Below, one piece after another: positions 48,401 to 56,213 of a stretch of DNA of 64,000 nt (the first letter of the stretch is position 1; each line of letters begins with the position of its first letter). The notes under the pieces are model-generated. The model searched no databases. It had not been told where the DNA came from and saw only the letters and a list, made by a program, of their open reading frames with translations. The DNA lies in NCBI RefSeq assembly GCF_001295795.1, contig NZ_LJHY01000022.1, forward strand, positions 372,001 to 436,000. The letters run 5' to 3'. Both the position numbers and the translations under genes were made by a program. This DNA is from Novosphingobium sp. AAP83 (GTDB lineage Bacteria > Pseudomonadota > Alphaproteobacteria > Sphingomonadales > Sphingomonadaceae).

Positions 48401-48461
48401 CACATCCGGCAAGCGCTATTGCGCTCCCTCCACTCAGCCATTTGCTTGGAACAGTCATCAC
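45414..48461 (-). CDS. S8 subtilisin-like autotransporter with N-terminal RIRAF repeats
   Basis: This 1015-residue protein has a signal peptide (GGSAIALAGCALIASQSVLA), six tandem repeat units at residues 72-148 and a subtilase domain with catalytic D278 (VIGLVDFF), H304 (NNAHGAAVG), oxyanion N401 (AAGNDG) and S503 (SGTSFAAP). A C-terminal region of about 300 residues has alternating hydrophobicity and ends in FRTRF, as expected for an autotransporter beta-barrel. It is therefore probably displayed on or released from the outer membrane. The substrate is unknown. It lies upstream of the TPR hybrid kinase on the same strand (gap 89 bp), which invites a signalling link. Confidence 0.9.
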   Translation of the reverse strand: MMTVPSKWLSGGSAIALAGCALIASQSVLAQTAAETGDGTRVQAAEQATAQATEDRPVTAMGGPVGSYSSSVDPMRGLIRAFEGNLDPFMGRIRAFEGGIDPLYGRIRAFEGDIDPYRGLIRAFWGNLSPVAGELDPKMGRIRAFTDSFVPSSSQIAAAWTLAEQTRDYTQVASLLNGMLATSQTQWQAQVLQSTNKDFQTAVQQPFLNKWKVQLNDPKTLAGWDLFDRQYFLLDWYDTVMNYSGMDRYDHWMNAVKWTPTITQAQGGGSDAVIGLVDFFADNDPDVRSKVVYKGGYEGVNNAHGAAVGSLIVASHDGRGVMGIAPRAKVAAFNPFDSTLTASWADVRAGIEHVGKKGASVINLSLGVEGFTLPSEWRDVFTQSSISTFKDKTIYVIAAGNDGSVQTSNIDMTGALDSTFLVVGSVDPLGRISAFSNRPGTACITVSGKCENTAVYNAKNDKFITSDYLKESGLLMNRFLVAPGEMLLVSDGAGGVTRMSGTSFAAPLVSGAIALIQDRWPWLKKYPRDVAKIILESAQDLGAPGVDPVYGHGLLDIQAAQSALDFNKLKYYSFDGASKNKKNGKEVNAKSLLARGVQASWAGSTAYFTAFEELDESERDFLIPLSTRLFDQSVNGQAFQTYMYDLFMSWVSGDAGIREGGYGLMPSKPRFASLTDNGKAGIGESGNGWSYAMKGRFMTRETRFGLQPGFASSFEITAPEGVASFAAGSGDGALSIAGNGAMQLSSDFNPLTGGNDPLLGFASGDAHMAARVKVAPNLRINFGVTNNRRDIEDDFRNTPASSDLFQQQRLLGDYNATALNVRFERSFGLRTNVNIALTQLHEARAMLGVRSLSSDDFGNGTVSRSATLSSDTMIGDTLQVFGSATVARTSSDRNASFRLAKMTSTAWQVGFAKSNLLGSNDNLRFTVAQPLQVEAGQVEFTSIGVVDRETGERGAITQRFDIADPARRRIRAEAHYGASMADGKTNLAIFSSMETRNVRQDIARWTVGGQFRTRF
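48021..48248 (-). repeat. Coding tandem repeats of a 14-residue unit in the S8 autotransporter
   Basis: Units follow the pattern (V/L/I)DPxxG(R/L)IRAF(E/W)Gx: residues 72-85, 86-99, 100-113, 114-127, a 7-residue partial unit at 128-134, and 135-148. The core IRAF is invariant in the five full units. The DNA repeats are diverged, so the protein motif is under selection. Confidence 0.88.
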
Positions 48462-48685
48462 GTCACCCCGGCAAAAAACAATTGCTAACGTGATCCTACA
48501 TAGGGGGTGCTTGTGAACTGCTACCTAAAGCTTCAGGTTAAAAAGAGGTAAATCGAAAGCTTTTTGGATTTACGTAATCCTTCTCTGGGGCCGCATCAGG
48601 CAATATTGAACATAATGCGATGACCCAAGACTATCTAAGGACCGAAATTTACCGCATATTCAGATACTGAGGTCATAAAGCCTTT

Positions 48686-50011
48686 ATGCAAGGCACTAGC
48701 TCCTTACAGTCAATTATAATCGCGGCCCTTATGGGCATGGCGTTAATTGGCGCTTGGGTTATGCTGCAATTTATCAAAAAAACGCGGTTAAACAAAAATA
48801 TAAAGCCCGAAGATGGGCTGCGTCACGCTTATTACCAGATCGATATCAGGCAGCTTGAACGAATCCGCACACTGCTGGGATTATCCGTGGCCAAAGCCGC
48901 TCTGGATTATCTTGCGCAACAAATTCACGAAGTCGCAGCCTCGCCCGTATCAGTTCTGGTCGGGGAAATGTCTTTGCAACTTGTCGTATCGCAAGATGCA
49001 GATGCGCCAATAGATCAAGCCATCGATGCGATCCTGGCGGCACTACCGCAAAGTATAACGGTTTCGGGCATGACATTGGCCGTAACTGTCAAGGCCCGCT
49101 TGCTATTCGATACTGTCAACGACGCCAATAGCCCTACCGAACGCGCCCACCTGACCAGCGGCTTTCTGCAATCCCATGATGGCGTACAAGTGCGGCGCAA
49201 TATTGCCTTGCTCAAAGATTTTTCAGAAGCGTTGGAGCGTGGCAAGCTTACACTTGCCTACCAGCCCAAGCTTGATCTGCGCAGCGATACGATCCCCTCG
49301 GTCGAAGCTTTGTTGCGCTGGACCCGCGATGACGGGAGCGAAACCAACATCGCCGATCTCATTGCACTGCTGGAAGATACCGGCAGCATCGGTCCGCTCA
49401 CGTTCTGGGCACTGCGCCGGGCGATTTGCGACACGACCGCCATGCATGAAGCTGGCTACAAAATCCGCACTTATGTCAATGTTTCCGGCAGCCTGCTTTC
49501 ATCGCCGGATCTTGCCGAATCGATCATTGCTGCCATTGGCAATCATGCCGATAAAGTGGGGATTGAAATCACCGAAACAGCGGTGATTGCCGATCCGGAT
49601 CAGGCTTTGCGCAGTCTCGAATCCATTTCGGCGGCAGGTATCTCGGTTGCCATTGACGATTTCGGTGCCGGGGTGTGTTCTCTGGAATATCTCCAAAGAC
49701 TGCCAGCCAACGAGCTCAAGATCGATCGCAACTTCATTGGCAGCTTAAGCACCAGCCACCGCAATCCTCTCATCGTTAAAGCCACCATCGATCTTGCCCA
49801 CGCGCTTGAAATGAAGGTCATTGCCGAAGGCGTAGAAGACCAGCTCAGCATGGCGCTGCTACGCGTGATGGGCTGTGATATGGTCCAAGGCTATCTGATT
49901 GCACGCCCGATACCTTTGGCAGACTTGCTGAAGTTCCTCGAAAAGCATGGCAGCGCTGACATCACTTTTGCCAAACCGGCCCTGAACTTTAAGGCATCGG
50001 CTAAGCGCTAA
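48686..50011 (+). CDS. EAL-domain cyclic-di-GMP phosphodiesterase
   Basis: This 441-residue protein has an N-terminal TM (SIIIAALMGMALIGAWVML), a linker domain of about 130 residues without GGDEF motifs, and an EAL domain from about residue 180. Catalytic elements are present: VEALLRW near residue 206, VNVSGSLL, IEITETAV, AIDDFGAGVCSLEYL, LKIDRNFI and VIAEGVED. It should hydrolyse c-di-GMP and lower its level. It is divergent from the protease gene. No strong promoter motif is seen in the 224-bp gap. Confidence 0.92.
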   Translation: MQGTSSLQSIIIAALMGMALIGAWVMLQFIKKTRLNKNIKPEDGLRHAYYQIDIRQLERIRTLLGLSVAKAALDYLAQQIHEVAASPVSVLVGEMSLQLVVSQDADAPIDQAIDAILAALPQSITVSGMTLAVTVKARLLFDTVNDANSPTERAHLTSGFLQSHDGVQVRRNIALLKDFSEALERGKLTLAYQPKLDLRSDTIPSVEALLRWTRDDGSETNIADLIALLEDTGSIGPLTFWALRRAICDTTAMHEAGYKIRTYVNVSGSLLSSPDLAESIIAAIGNHADKVGIEITETAVIADPDQALRSLESISAAGISVAIDDFGAGVCSLEYLQRLPANELKIDRNFIGSLSTSHRNPLIVKATIDLAHALEMKVIAEGVEDQLSMALLRVMGCDMVQGYLIARPIPLADLLKFLEKHGSADITFAKPALNFKASAKR

Positions 50012-50124
50012 AGGCCCGCGTTATCGGCAAAGCCGAACCTTGCACGCTTTGGCAAAAGTGTTTTCCTACACGAACCTATATGGTTATTTAAGGGTGCGTC
50101 TCCAACAGGAAGGACGCCCGTCAA

Positions 50125-50538
50125 ATGTCATTTTTTGAAGCCTTGATCTCACCGGTCACCAAAATCCTCGACAAAGTCATCCCCGACAAGGAAGCGCGCG
50201 ACCGCGCCAAGCTTGAACTGCTCAAGCTTGAAGGCACGCAAGAGCTGGAACACTTGCGCACCCGGATGTCGGCCATTGTCGCCGAAGCCCACTCCTCCGA
50301 TCCTTGGACAAGCCGCGCGCGCCCGGGTTTTCTTTATGTGATGTATGCCATGATCCTGTGGGCCTTGCCGATGGGCATCATCGCTGCATTCCGGCCCGAA
50401 GCCGCCCAGTCCATTGCCAGCGGCATCAATGCCTATCTCAATGGCTTGCCCGAACCGCTCTATGCTTTGTTCGGCACCGGCTACCTTGGCTACACCGCCG
50501 CACGCCAGTGGGGCAAGCTCAAAGGCTCGGACCGCTAA
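50125..50538 (+). CDS. Holin family protein (3TM, GTA-type)
   Basis: This 137-residue membrane protein starts FEALISPVTKILDKVIPDKE, has an amphipathic helix (ARDRAKLELLKLEG), the conserved SSDPWTSRARPGFLYVMYA motif and two to three TM segments, ending YTAARQWGKLKG. This is the holin family linked to alphaproteobacterial gene transfer agents. No other GTA gene is in the window, so it is either a detached GTA release gene or a prophage relic kept for another role. Confidence 0.85.
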   Translation: MSFFEALISPVTKILDKVIPDKEARDRAKLELLKLEGTQELEHLRTRMSAIVAEAHSSDPWTSRARPGFLYVMYAMILWALPMGIIAAFRPEAAQSIASGINAYLNGLPEPLYALFGTGYLGYTAARQWGKLKGSDR

Positions 50539-50618
50539 AAATTCCAAAAAGTGTGGTTAGCTTCTGGTAACCTTCCGTTGCTATTGCCTGAATAGCACAT
50601 GTTCAGGCCAAAACGACC

Positions 50619-50984
50619 ATGCATAACCAGATTAAAGCCACCACTGCACTTCATACCGGCGTCAAACCGCGCCGCGCTCACCTTATGCTGTTGCCCGCCC
50701 TTCTGCTTGCAGGGTGTGGCAGCAGCCCTTCCCCCAATGCCGATCTGGAAGCTCGCCTTGCTGCCGTCGAGGCCAAGGCCGAGCAAGCCGAGCAGCGCTC
50801 CAAAGAGGCACTTTCGCTGGCCGCTTCAGGCAGTTCGTCTTCCAGCGGGGGGTTCTCGGAGCCTGAAGAAATGCCGGAAGAAACCGGGTCTCAGGAAGAA
50901 GGTTTCGGCGATAGTCCATCACCCCCCACGCAGATGATCGGCCCGCCATCACCGGGTCAGGGCGGACCTCCAGGACAGTTTTGA
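50619..50984 (+). CDS. Small acidic lipoprotein with coiled coil
   Basis: This 121-residue protein has an N-terminal lipoprotein signal ending in LLAGC. A short coiled coil (LEARLAAVEAKAEQAEQRSK) is followed by a low-complexity Ser/Glu/Pro/Gly-rich tail. The start is uncertain: ATG 50619 or ATG 50685, the latter giving a very short signal. The family is not recognised. It sits between the holin gene and aroQ, with the same direction as both. Confidence 0.65.
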   Translation: MHNQIKATTALHTGVKPRRAHLMLLPALLLAGCGSSPSPNADLEARLAAVEAKAEQAEQRSKEALSLAASGSSSSSGGFSEPEEMPEETGSQEEGFGDSPSPPTQMIGPPSPGQGGPPGQF

Positions 50985-51093
50985 CACCTCTTCCATAACC
51001 GGTACAGTCCAACGGCACTGTGCCGCAACCGCTTGCTTGTCTGCGGGCACAAGCTATCAGGTTCTGCAACTGCCACCTTCCCAGGGATTTGCC

Positions 51094-51561
51094 ATGACCG
51101 AGCCCGCCCTTTCCGACGCATCAGGGGCCAGCACGACCGTTTTCGTGCTTAACGGACCCAACCTCAACATGCTCGGCCTGCGTGAACCCGAGATTTACGG
51201 CTCTGATACGCTCGATGATATCGCAGGTATGCTGGAGGACCGCGCGCAAGAGCTCGGCCTTGAGGTTGATGTGCGCCAGTCAAACCACGAAGGCCACCTT
51301 GTCGATTGGCTGCACGAAGCCCACGCCAGTGGCGTAAAAGCGGTCTTGCTCAACGCAGGCGCATATACCCACACCTCCGTCGCCATTCACGATGCCATCA
51401 AATCGATCACCGTGCCCGTGATCGAAGTGCACTTGTCAAACCCTTATAAGCGCGAGGAATTCCGCCACAAATCCCTCGTCGGCATGGCCGCCAAGGGCTC
51501 CGTCGCTGGCTTCGGTGCCAATAGCTATGTCGTCGCGCTAGAGGCTGCTGCGCGGCTCTAG
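51094..51561 (+). CDS. aroQ: 3-dehydroquinate dehydratase, type II
   Basis: This 155-residue enzyme dehydrates 3-dehydroquinate in the shikimate pathway. It shows the type II signature [20 protein letters not shown] with the catalytic Tyr, [28 protein letters not shown] and [20 protein letters not shown] 51094 follows AGGGA; the longer frame upstream is not needed. The order aroQ-accB-accC is a common arrangement in proteobacteria. Confidence 0.97.
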   Translation: MTEPALSDASGASTTVFVLNGPNLNMLGLREPEIYGSDTLDDIAGMLEDRAQELGLEVDVRQSNHEGHLVDWLHEAHASGVKAVLLNAGAYTHTSVAIHDAIKSITVPVIEVHLSNPYKREEFRHKSLVGMAAKGSVAGFGANSYVVALEAAARL

Positions 51562-51661
51562 GCCCAAGCTTTTCCACGCGCAGAATACACAACCTCTTGC
51601 CAGCAGCACGGCATGCGGGCATGGCACCAAGCTTGTGACAATACCCGCGAGGAACAAAAAA

Positions 51662-52147
51662 ATGGGGCACGACCGCGGCGAAAAGGCCGAAAATATGGCA
51701 ATCGACGGCAAGCTGGTGCGAGAACTGGCTGAACTTCTTGCCGAAACCGGATTGTCCGAAATTGAAGTTGAAGACGGTGACCGCAAAATCCGCGTCGCCC
51801 GTCAATTGACCGCAGCACCTGTGCAGCACTTTGCCGCCGCCGCACCGGCACCTGTCGCCGCGCCTGCTGCCGCCGCTCCAGCAGCCGCGCCCGTGGCCGC
51901 ACCTGTGGTTGATGCAAACGCCGTCAAATCACCAATGGTCGGCACATGCTACCTCGCGGGTGAACCCGGCGTTCCCAATTTCGTCTCGGTCGGACAGACG
52001 GTAAAGGCAGGCGATACGCTGCTGATCATCGAAGCGATGAAGGTGATGAACCCGATTGTTGCGCCAAACGCTGGGACCGTTACTGCGATTCTCGTAGAGA
52101 ACGCGCAGCCGGTCGAATTTGACCAACCCCTCGTCGTAATCGCATAA
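51662..52147 (+). CDS. accB: Biotin carboxyl carrier protein of acetyl-CoA carboxylase
   Basis: This 161-residue BCCP has an N-terminal acidic domain ([20 protein letters not shown]), an Ala/Pro-rich flexible linker and a C-terminal biotinyl domain with the target lysine in [10 protein letters not shown]. It carries carboxybiotin between the biotin carboxylase and the carboxyltransferase. The start at 51662 is preferred because GAGGAA lies at a good distance; ATG 51695 is an alternative. It precedes accC by 10 bp. Confidence 0.96.
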   Translation: MGHDRGEKAENMAIDGKLVRELAELLAETGLSEIEVEDGDRKIRVARQLTAAPVQHFAAAAPAPVAAPAAAAPAAAPVAAPVVDANAVKSPMVGTCYLAGEPGVPNFVSVGQTVKAGDTLLIIEAMKVMNPIVAPNAGTVTAILVENAQPVEFDQPLVVIA

Positions 52148-52157
52148 AGGGCCGCAA

Positions 52158-53507
52158 ATGGCCATCAAACGCATCCTCATCGCCAATCGCGGCGAAATCG
52201 CGCTGCGCATCCATCGCGCCGCGCACGAAATGGGCATTGAAACAGTCGCGGTTCACTCCACCGCCGATGCAGATGCCATGCACGTGCGGCTTGCCGATCA
52301 TGCCGTCTGCATTGGCCCGCCTGCGGCCAAAGACAGCTACCTCAATGTCGCCGCAATCATCTCGGCTGCCGAGATTACCCACGCTGACGCGATCCATCCG
52401 GGCTACGGCTTCCTTTCAGAGAACGCCAAGTTCGCCGAAATCGTCGAAGCCCACGGCATCACGTGGATCGGTCCCAAGCCCGAACATATCCGTACCATGG
52501 GCGACAAGATCGAGGCCAAGCGAACCGCTGGCGCCCTTGGCCTTCCGCTTGTTCCCGGATCGGACGGCGCGGTTTCCGATCTGGCCGAAGCCAAGGAAAT
52601 TGCCGAAAAGGCCGGCTATCCGGTAATCATCAAGGCCGCATCGGGCGGCGGCGGTCGCGGCATGAAGGTGTGCAACGGCCCGGACGAACTGGAAACGCTG
52701 ATCCAGCAAGCCGGTAGCGAGGCTAAGGCCGCGTTCGGCGATGCCACAGTCTATATCGAAAAGTACCTCGGCAACCCGCGCCACATCGAATTCCAGATAT
52801 TCGGCGATGGAAATGGCAATGCGATCCATCTGGGTGAACGCGATTGTTCACTCCAGCGCCGCCACCAGAAAGTGCTTGAAGAAGCGCCCTCACCCGTCAT
52901 CACGCCGGAAGAGCGTGATCGTATGGGCGGAATCGTCGCCAGCGCCATGGCCGATATGGGCTATCGCGGTGCCGGAACGATTGAATTCCTTTGGGAAAAC
53001 GGTGAATTCTATTTCATCGAAATGAACACCCGCCTTCAGGTGGAGCATCCGGTGACGGAGGCCATCACCGGCGTAGATCTCGTGCGAGAACAAATCCGCA
53101 TTGCCGATGGCAAGTCGCTGTCGGTCAAGCAGGAAGAGATCGAGTTCAAAGGCCACGCGATTGAATGCCGCATCAACGCGGAAGATCCGTTCACATTTGC
53201 GCCATCGCCGGGCCTGGTAAGGGGCTATCACGCGGCAGGTGGCATGCATGTCCGCGTAGATTCAGGGCTCTATGCTGGCTACAAAATACCGCCGTACTAT
53301 GATTCCATGATCGCAAAGCTGATCGTGTATGGCCGCACGCGCGAAGGCTGCATCATGCGGTTGAGGCGTGCACTCAAGGAAATGGTCATCGAAGGCCCTA
53401 AAACCTCGATCCCGCTGCACCAGCGTTTGCTGGATCAACCAGACTTCCTCAGCGGTGATTACACAATCAAATGGCTGGAAGAATGGTTGGCGAAGGACGC
53501 CAAATAA
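52158..53507 (+). CDS. accC: Biotin carboxylase subunit of acetyl-CoA carboxylase
   Basis: This 449-residue ATP-grasp enzyme carboxylates biotin on AccB, the first step of fatty acid synthesis. Signatures are [31 protein letters not shown], the glycine-rich loop [26 protein letters not shown] and the catalytic [16 protein letters not shown]. Length is standard. It is followed by a strong terminator. Confidence 0.98.
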   Translation: MAIKRILIANRGEIALRIHRAAHEMGIETVAVHSTADADAMHVRLADHAVCIGPPAAKDSYLNVAAIISAAEITHADAIHPGYGFLSENAKFAEIVEAHGITWIGPKPEHIRTMGDKIEAKRTAGALGLPLVPGSDGAVSDLAEAKEIAEKAGYPVIIKAASGGGGRGMKVCNGPDELETLIQQAGSEAKAAFGDATVYIEKYLGNPRHIEFQIFGDGNGNAIHLGERDCSLQRRHQKVLEEAPSPVITPEERDRMGGIVASAMADMGYRGAGTIEFLWENGEFYFIEMNTRLQVEHPVTEAITGVDLVREQIRIADGKSLSVKQEEIEFKGHAIECRINAEDPFTFAPSPGLVRGYHAAGGMHVRVDSGLYAGYKIPPYYDSMIAKLIVYGRTREGCIMRLRRALKEMVIEGPKTSIPLHQRLLDQPDFLSGDYTIKWLEEWLAKDAK

Positions 53508-53521
53508 CCAAATACACAGAA

Positions 53522-53552
53522 AAAAGGCCCCCGCGCAAAACGGGGGCCTTTT
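53522..53552. terminator. Bidirectional rho-independent terminator after accC
   Basis: A perfect 12-bp stem AAAAGGCCCCCG/CGGGGGCCTTTT has a 7-nt loop, A-rich on the left and T-rich on the right. It ends accC on the plus strand and the small gene at 53562 on the minus strand. Confidence 0.93.
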
Positions 53553-53561
53553 CTGTTGCTG

Positions 53562-53789
53562 CTATTCCGGTTGGCCTGAATCAGGCAACCGGGCGCGGAT
53601 CGCGCGCCATGGCGGATCACTGCGATCATTGCGCACCATAATCGCTTCCACTTCTTCAAACTCTTCCAACTCTAGCGCTTCGGTAACGCTCAAAGGGAAA
53701 TAGACGTTCTCGTCATTATCCATTCTCACCGCAATCGCACCACGCCCTTCTTCACTGCGCGTTACGATGCACACTGCTTTCACTGCCAT
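53562..53789 (-). CDS. Small conserved hypothetical protein
   Basis: This is a 75-residue protein from ATG 53789 (MAVKAVCIVTRSEEGRGAIA), preceded by AAAGG. It is acidic in the middle (EALELEEFEEVEAI) and basic at the end. The family is not recognised. A longer frame to 53831 has no ribosome binding site. It stands alone between two terminator/gene boundaries. Confidence 0.6.
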   Translation of the reverse strand: MAVKAVCIVTRSEEGRGAIAVRMDNDENVYFPLSVTEALELEEFEEVEAIMVRNDRSDPPWRAIRARLPDSGQPE

Positions 53790-53870
53790 AACTGATACCT
53801 TTAATTCTAATAAATCTGCTAACCCCGCCAATTACGGGTAAAGATGTCTATGGCTGTTAAACTCGATTTT

Positions 53871-54476
53871 TCAAGCTTTCGTGCGCGGCTTCCACATAAA
53901 TACGCGCCAGATATAGACCATCGCCACAATCCCGATCGTTGCAAAGGCCACTGGCCCGGTAAATTTCTCCAAATCGTCAAAGTTGCGACCAAGATAATAG
54001 CCGGCCCCTGCCAGAATGGCGTTCCAGATAGCTGCGCCTGCAAACGTGAACACCAGAAACCACCGGTGGCCCATCCGCATAAGGCCCGCAGGCAGCGAAA
54101 TCATCGTGCGCATGAGCGGCGCAAACCGCACCGCAAACACCACCCATTGGCCATGCCGCTGGAAAAAGCGGACGATATACTCAACGTCCTCCCATTCCAC
54201 CGTCAGCCAGCGCCCGAAACGGTCCACAAACGGCTTCAACCGCTCATACCCCAGGCTGCGCCCCAGCAGATACCAGCAATAGTTGCCCAGCGTTGATCCC
54301 ACCGTGCCTGCCAGCATCAGCGGCCAAAACTCCATCCGCCCGCGCGCCACCGCGATCCCGCCAAGCCCCATAATCAGTTCCGAAGGGATCGGCGGAAACA
54401 CGTTCTCGATCACCATCAGGAACGCAATGCCCCAATAGCCACCGCCCTCGATCAATTGGACAATCCAGTCATTCAT
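53871..54476 (-). CDS. DedA family membrane protein
   Basis: This 201-residue inner-membrane protein has the DedA/SNARE-associated signature: FLMVIENVFPPIPSELIMGL, then GSTLGNYCWYLLGRSLGYER, FAVRFAPLMRTMISLPAGLM and GAAIWNAILAGAGYYLGR. DedA proteins are undecaprenyl-phosphate or phospholipid flippases. The tail is basic (FMWKPRTKA). The ATG is at 54476. Confidence 0.93.
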   Translation of the reverse strand: MNDWIVQLIEGGGYWGIAFLMVIENVFPPIPSELIMGLGGIAVARGRMEFWPLMLAGTVGSTLGNYCWYLLGRSLGYERLKPFVDRFGRWLTVEWEDVEYIVRFFQRHGQWVVFAVRFAPLMRTMISLPAGLMRMGHRWFLVFTFAGAAIWNAILAGAGYYLGRNFDDLEKFTGPVAFATIGIVAMVYIWRVFMWKPRTKA

Positions 54477-54521
54477 ACCGGGGGCAACGCATTTTCCGCA
54501 AAGTGGTTCAATAAAAAAAGC

Positions 54522-54543
54522 CCCCTCCTCTTCAGAGGAGGGG
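54522..54543. terminator. 22-bp palindrome, terminator of gshB (copy 1)
   Basis: Ten-base arms CCCCTCCTCT and AGAGGAGGGG lie around TC. On the minus strand the stem is followed by CTTTTTTTAT, giving a good intrinsic terminator for gshB. An identical 22-bp palindrome lies at 63720-63741. Confidence 0.82.
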
Positions 54544-54587
54544 AGTGGGGGTAGTGGCGTCCAGGTGGTGACGTCCGAGCAAAGCCC

Positions 54588-55535
54588 CTAAATCCGCGCC
54601 GCAATAGCGTCCCAGATCATCCCTGCGGTGTCGGTGCCGTTGAACTTGTCAATCGCCACAATCCCGGTCGGCGATGTCACGTTGATCTCGGTCAGCCATT
54701 TGCCGCCAATCACATCAATGCCCACAAAGATTAGCCCGAGCCGCTTCAATTCCGGCCCCAAGGCGGCGCAAATCTCGCGCTCTTGCTCGGTCAATTCCGT
54801 CTTCTCGGCATAACCGCCGACGGCCAGGTTGGACCGGAACTCTCCCTCACCCGGACGGCGGTTAATCGCGCCTGCAATCTCGCCATCTACCAGCACGATG
54901 CGCTTGTCGCCCAATGCCACCTCGGGCAGGAACGCCTGCACCATGTGCGGTTCGGGCCAAGTCTGGTTGAACACCTCGAACAGCGCACCCAGATTTTCGC
55001 CCTCCTCCGAAACGCGAAAGATCGCCTTGCCGCCATTGCCGTGGATCGGCTTGATCACAATCGCGCCGTGCTTTTTTTGGAACGTGCGCACTTCATCCAC
55101 CGAGCGTGTCACCAGCGTTGGCGGCATGAACCGGCGGTAATCCAGCACCATCACCTTTTCCGGCGCATTGCGCACGCTGCGCGGGTTGTTCACCACCAGC
55201 GTTTCGCCCTCGATCCGCTCCAGCAGATGCGTCGCGGTGATATAGCCCATGTCAAACGGCGGGTCCTGCCGCATCAGCACCACATCGATGTCGCGCCCAA
55301 GGTCCAACCGGCGCTTGTCCCCCGCCTTGTAATGATCACCCAACACCGCCTGCACGGTCACAGGGGTCACATGTGCAATCAGCCGATCATCCTCATCCAG
55401 CGAAAGCGAGCCAACATCATAGTGAAACACCTCATGCCCGCGCTCTTGCGCAGCCAGCATCAGCGCAAAGCTCGAATCTCCGACGATATTGATCGAATGG
55501 AGTGGGTCCATCTGGACAGCAACGCGCAGTGTCAT
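54588..55535 (-). CDS. gshB: Glutathione synthetase
   Basis: This 315-residue ATP-grasp ligase joins gamma-glutamylcysteine and glycine. Signatures are AVQMDPLHSINIVGDSSFAL, DVVLMRQDPPFDMGYITATH, HGAIVIKPIHGNGGKAIFRV and FVGIDVIGGKWLTEINVTSP. Length and ends match the family. It is followed by a palindromic terminator. Confidence 0.97.
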   Translation of the reverse strand: MTLRVAVQMDPLHSINIVGDSSFALMLAAQERGHEVFHYDVGSLSLDEDDRLIAHVTPVTVQAVLGDHYKAGDKRRLDLGRDIDVVLMRQDPPFDMGYITATHLLERIEGETLVVNNPRSVRNAPEKVMVLDYRRFMPPTLVTRSVDEVRTFQKKHGAIVIKPIHGNGGKAIFRVSEEGENLGALFEVFNQTWPEPHMVQAFLPEVALGDKRIVLVDGEIAGAINRRPGEGEFRSNLAVGGYAEKTELTEQEREICAALGPELKRLGLIFVGIDVIGGKWLTEINVTSPTGIVAIDKFNGTDTAGMIWDAIAARI

Positions 55536-55657
55536 GGCTTACCTATACCTCAGGGGTTTATCTCACCCGCGCCTTAAGGCCGATTTATGTCCTGTGCGAC
55601 CATTTTAACGCCAGCGCTGAACCGGCGCTCCATGAAATTCACGATAAGGAAGTCCCG

Positions 55658-55846
55658 ATGCGCAAATTGATCACTGCCGCCGCCGCTGCTGTTGCCGTTC
55701 TCGGCTGGTCGGGCATGGCCGTTGCCAATCCTGATCCTCACCCCGCACCTGCTCCAAAGGACGGTGAGCACAAGAAGGACGAGCACGCCGGAGATCACAA
55801 GGATGATCACAAAAAGGATGATCACCACACTCCGCCAGCCCACTAA
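55658..55846 (+). CDS. Small secreted His/Asp/Lys-rich protein
   Basis: This is a 62-residue protein with a Sec signal peptide (KLITAAAAAVAVLGWSGMAV-ANP). The mature part is short and made of repeats of the type HKKDEHAGDHKDD. The His/Asp clusters suggest binding of divalent metals. AAGGA precedes the ATG at 55658. The family is not recognised beyond composition. Confidence 0.65.
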   Translation: MRKLITAAAAAVAVLGWSGMAVANPDPHPAPAPKDGEHKKDEHAGDHKDDHKKDDHHTPPAH

Positions 55847-55856
55847 GTCTTTCAGG

Positions 55857-56213
55857 TCACGCGCCGGGTTGCCAGGCATTGGCGATCCGGTGCGGCCAGC
55901 GTCCGGGCGCAATCAAGATCACGTCAATCTGCATTGAATCGCCTGCCCGCACAAATTTGGGCGCAATCGCCTCGGCGGCCCGCGCCACGCGCCGCAAACG
56001 GTAGGCATCGATAGATCCGGCCAACGCCGCCCCGTCGCGCCGCCACTTTACCTCGACAAAGGCCACTGTCCGCCCCCGCCGCGCGACAAGGTCCACCTCG
56101 CCCACCGGCAATTTGACCCGCTGCGCCAGAATGCGCCACCCGGTTAGCCGCAACCACCACGCCGCCAGCGTCTCACCCTTGCGTCCGCGCTTCTCGGCTT
56201 CGGCACGGCTCAC
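55857..56213 (-). CDS. yraN: UPF0102/YraN family nuclease-fold protein
   Basis: This 118-residue protein has the PD-(D/E)xK-like fold of the UPF0102 family: GRKGETLAAWWLRLTGWRIL, then GEVDLVARRGRTVAFVEVKW containing the ExK pair. Its function is not established; it usually follows rsmI, as here. The start overlaps the rsmI stop by 4 nt. Confidence 0.93.
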   Translation of the reverse strand: MSRAEAEKRGRKGETLAAWWLRLTGWRILAQRVKLPVGEVDLVARRGRTVAFVEVKWRRDGAALAGSIDAYRLRRVARAAEAIAPKFVRAGDSMQIDVILIAPGRWPHRIANAWQPGA

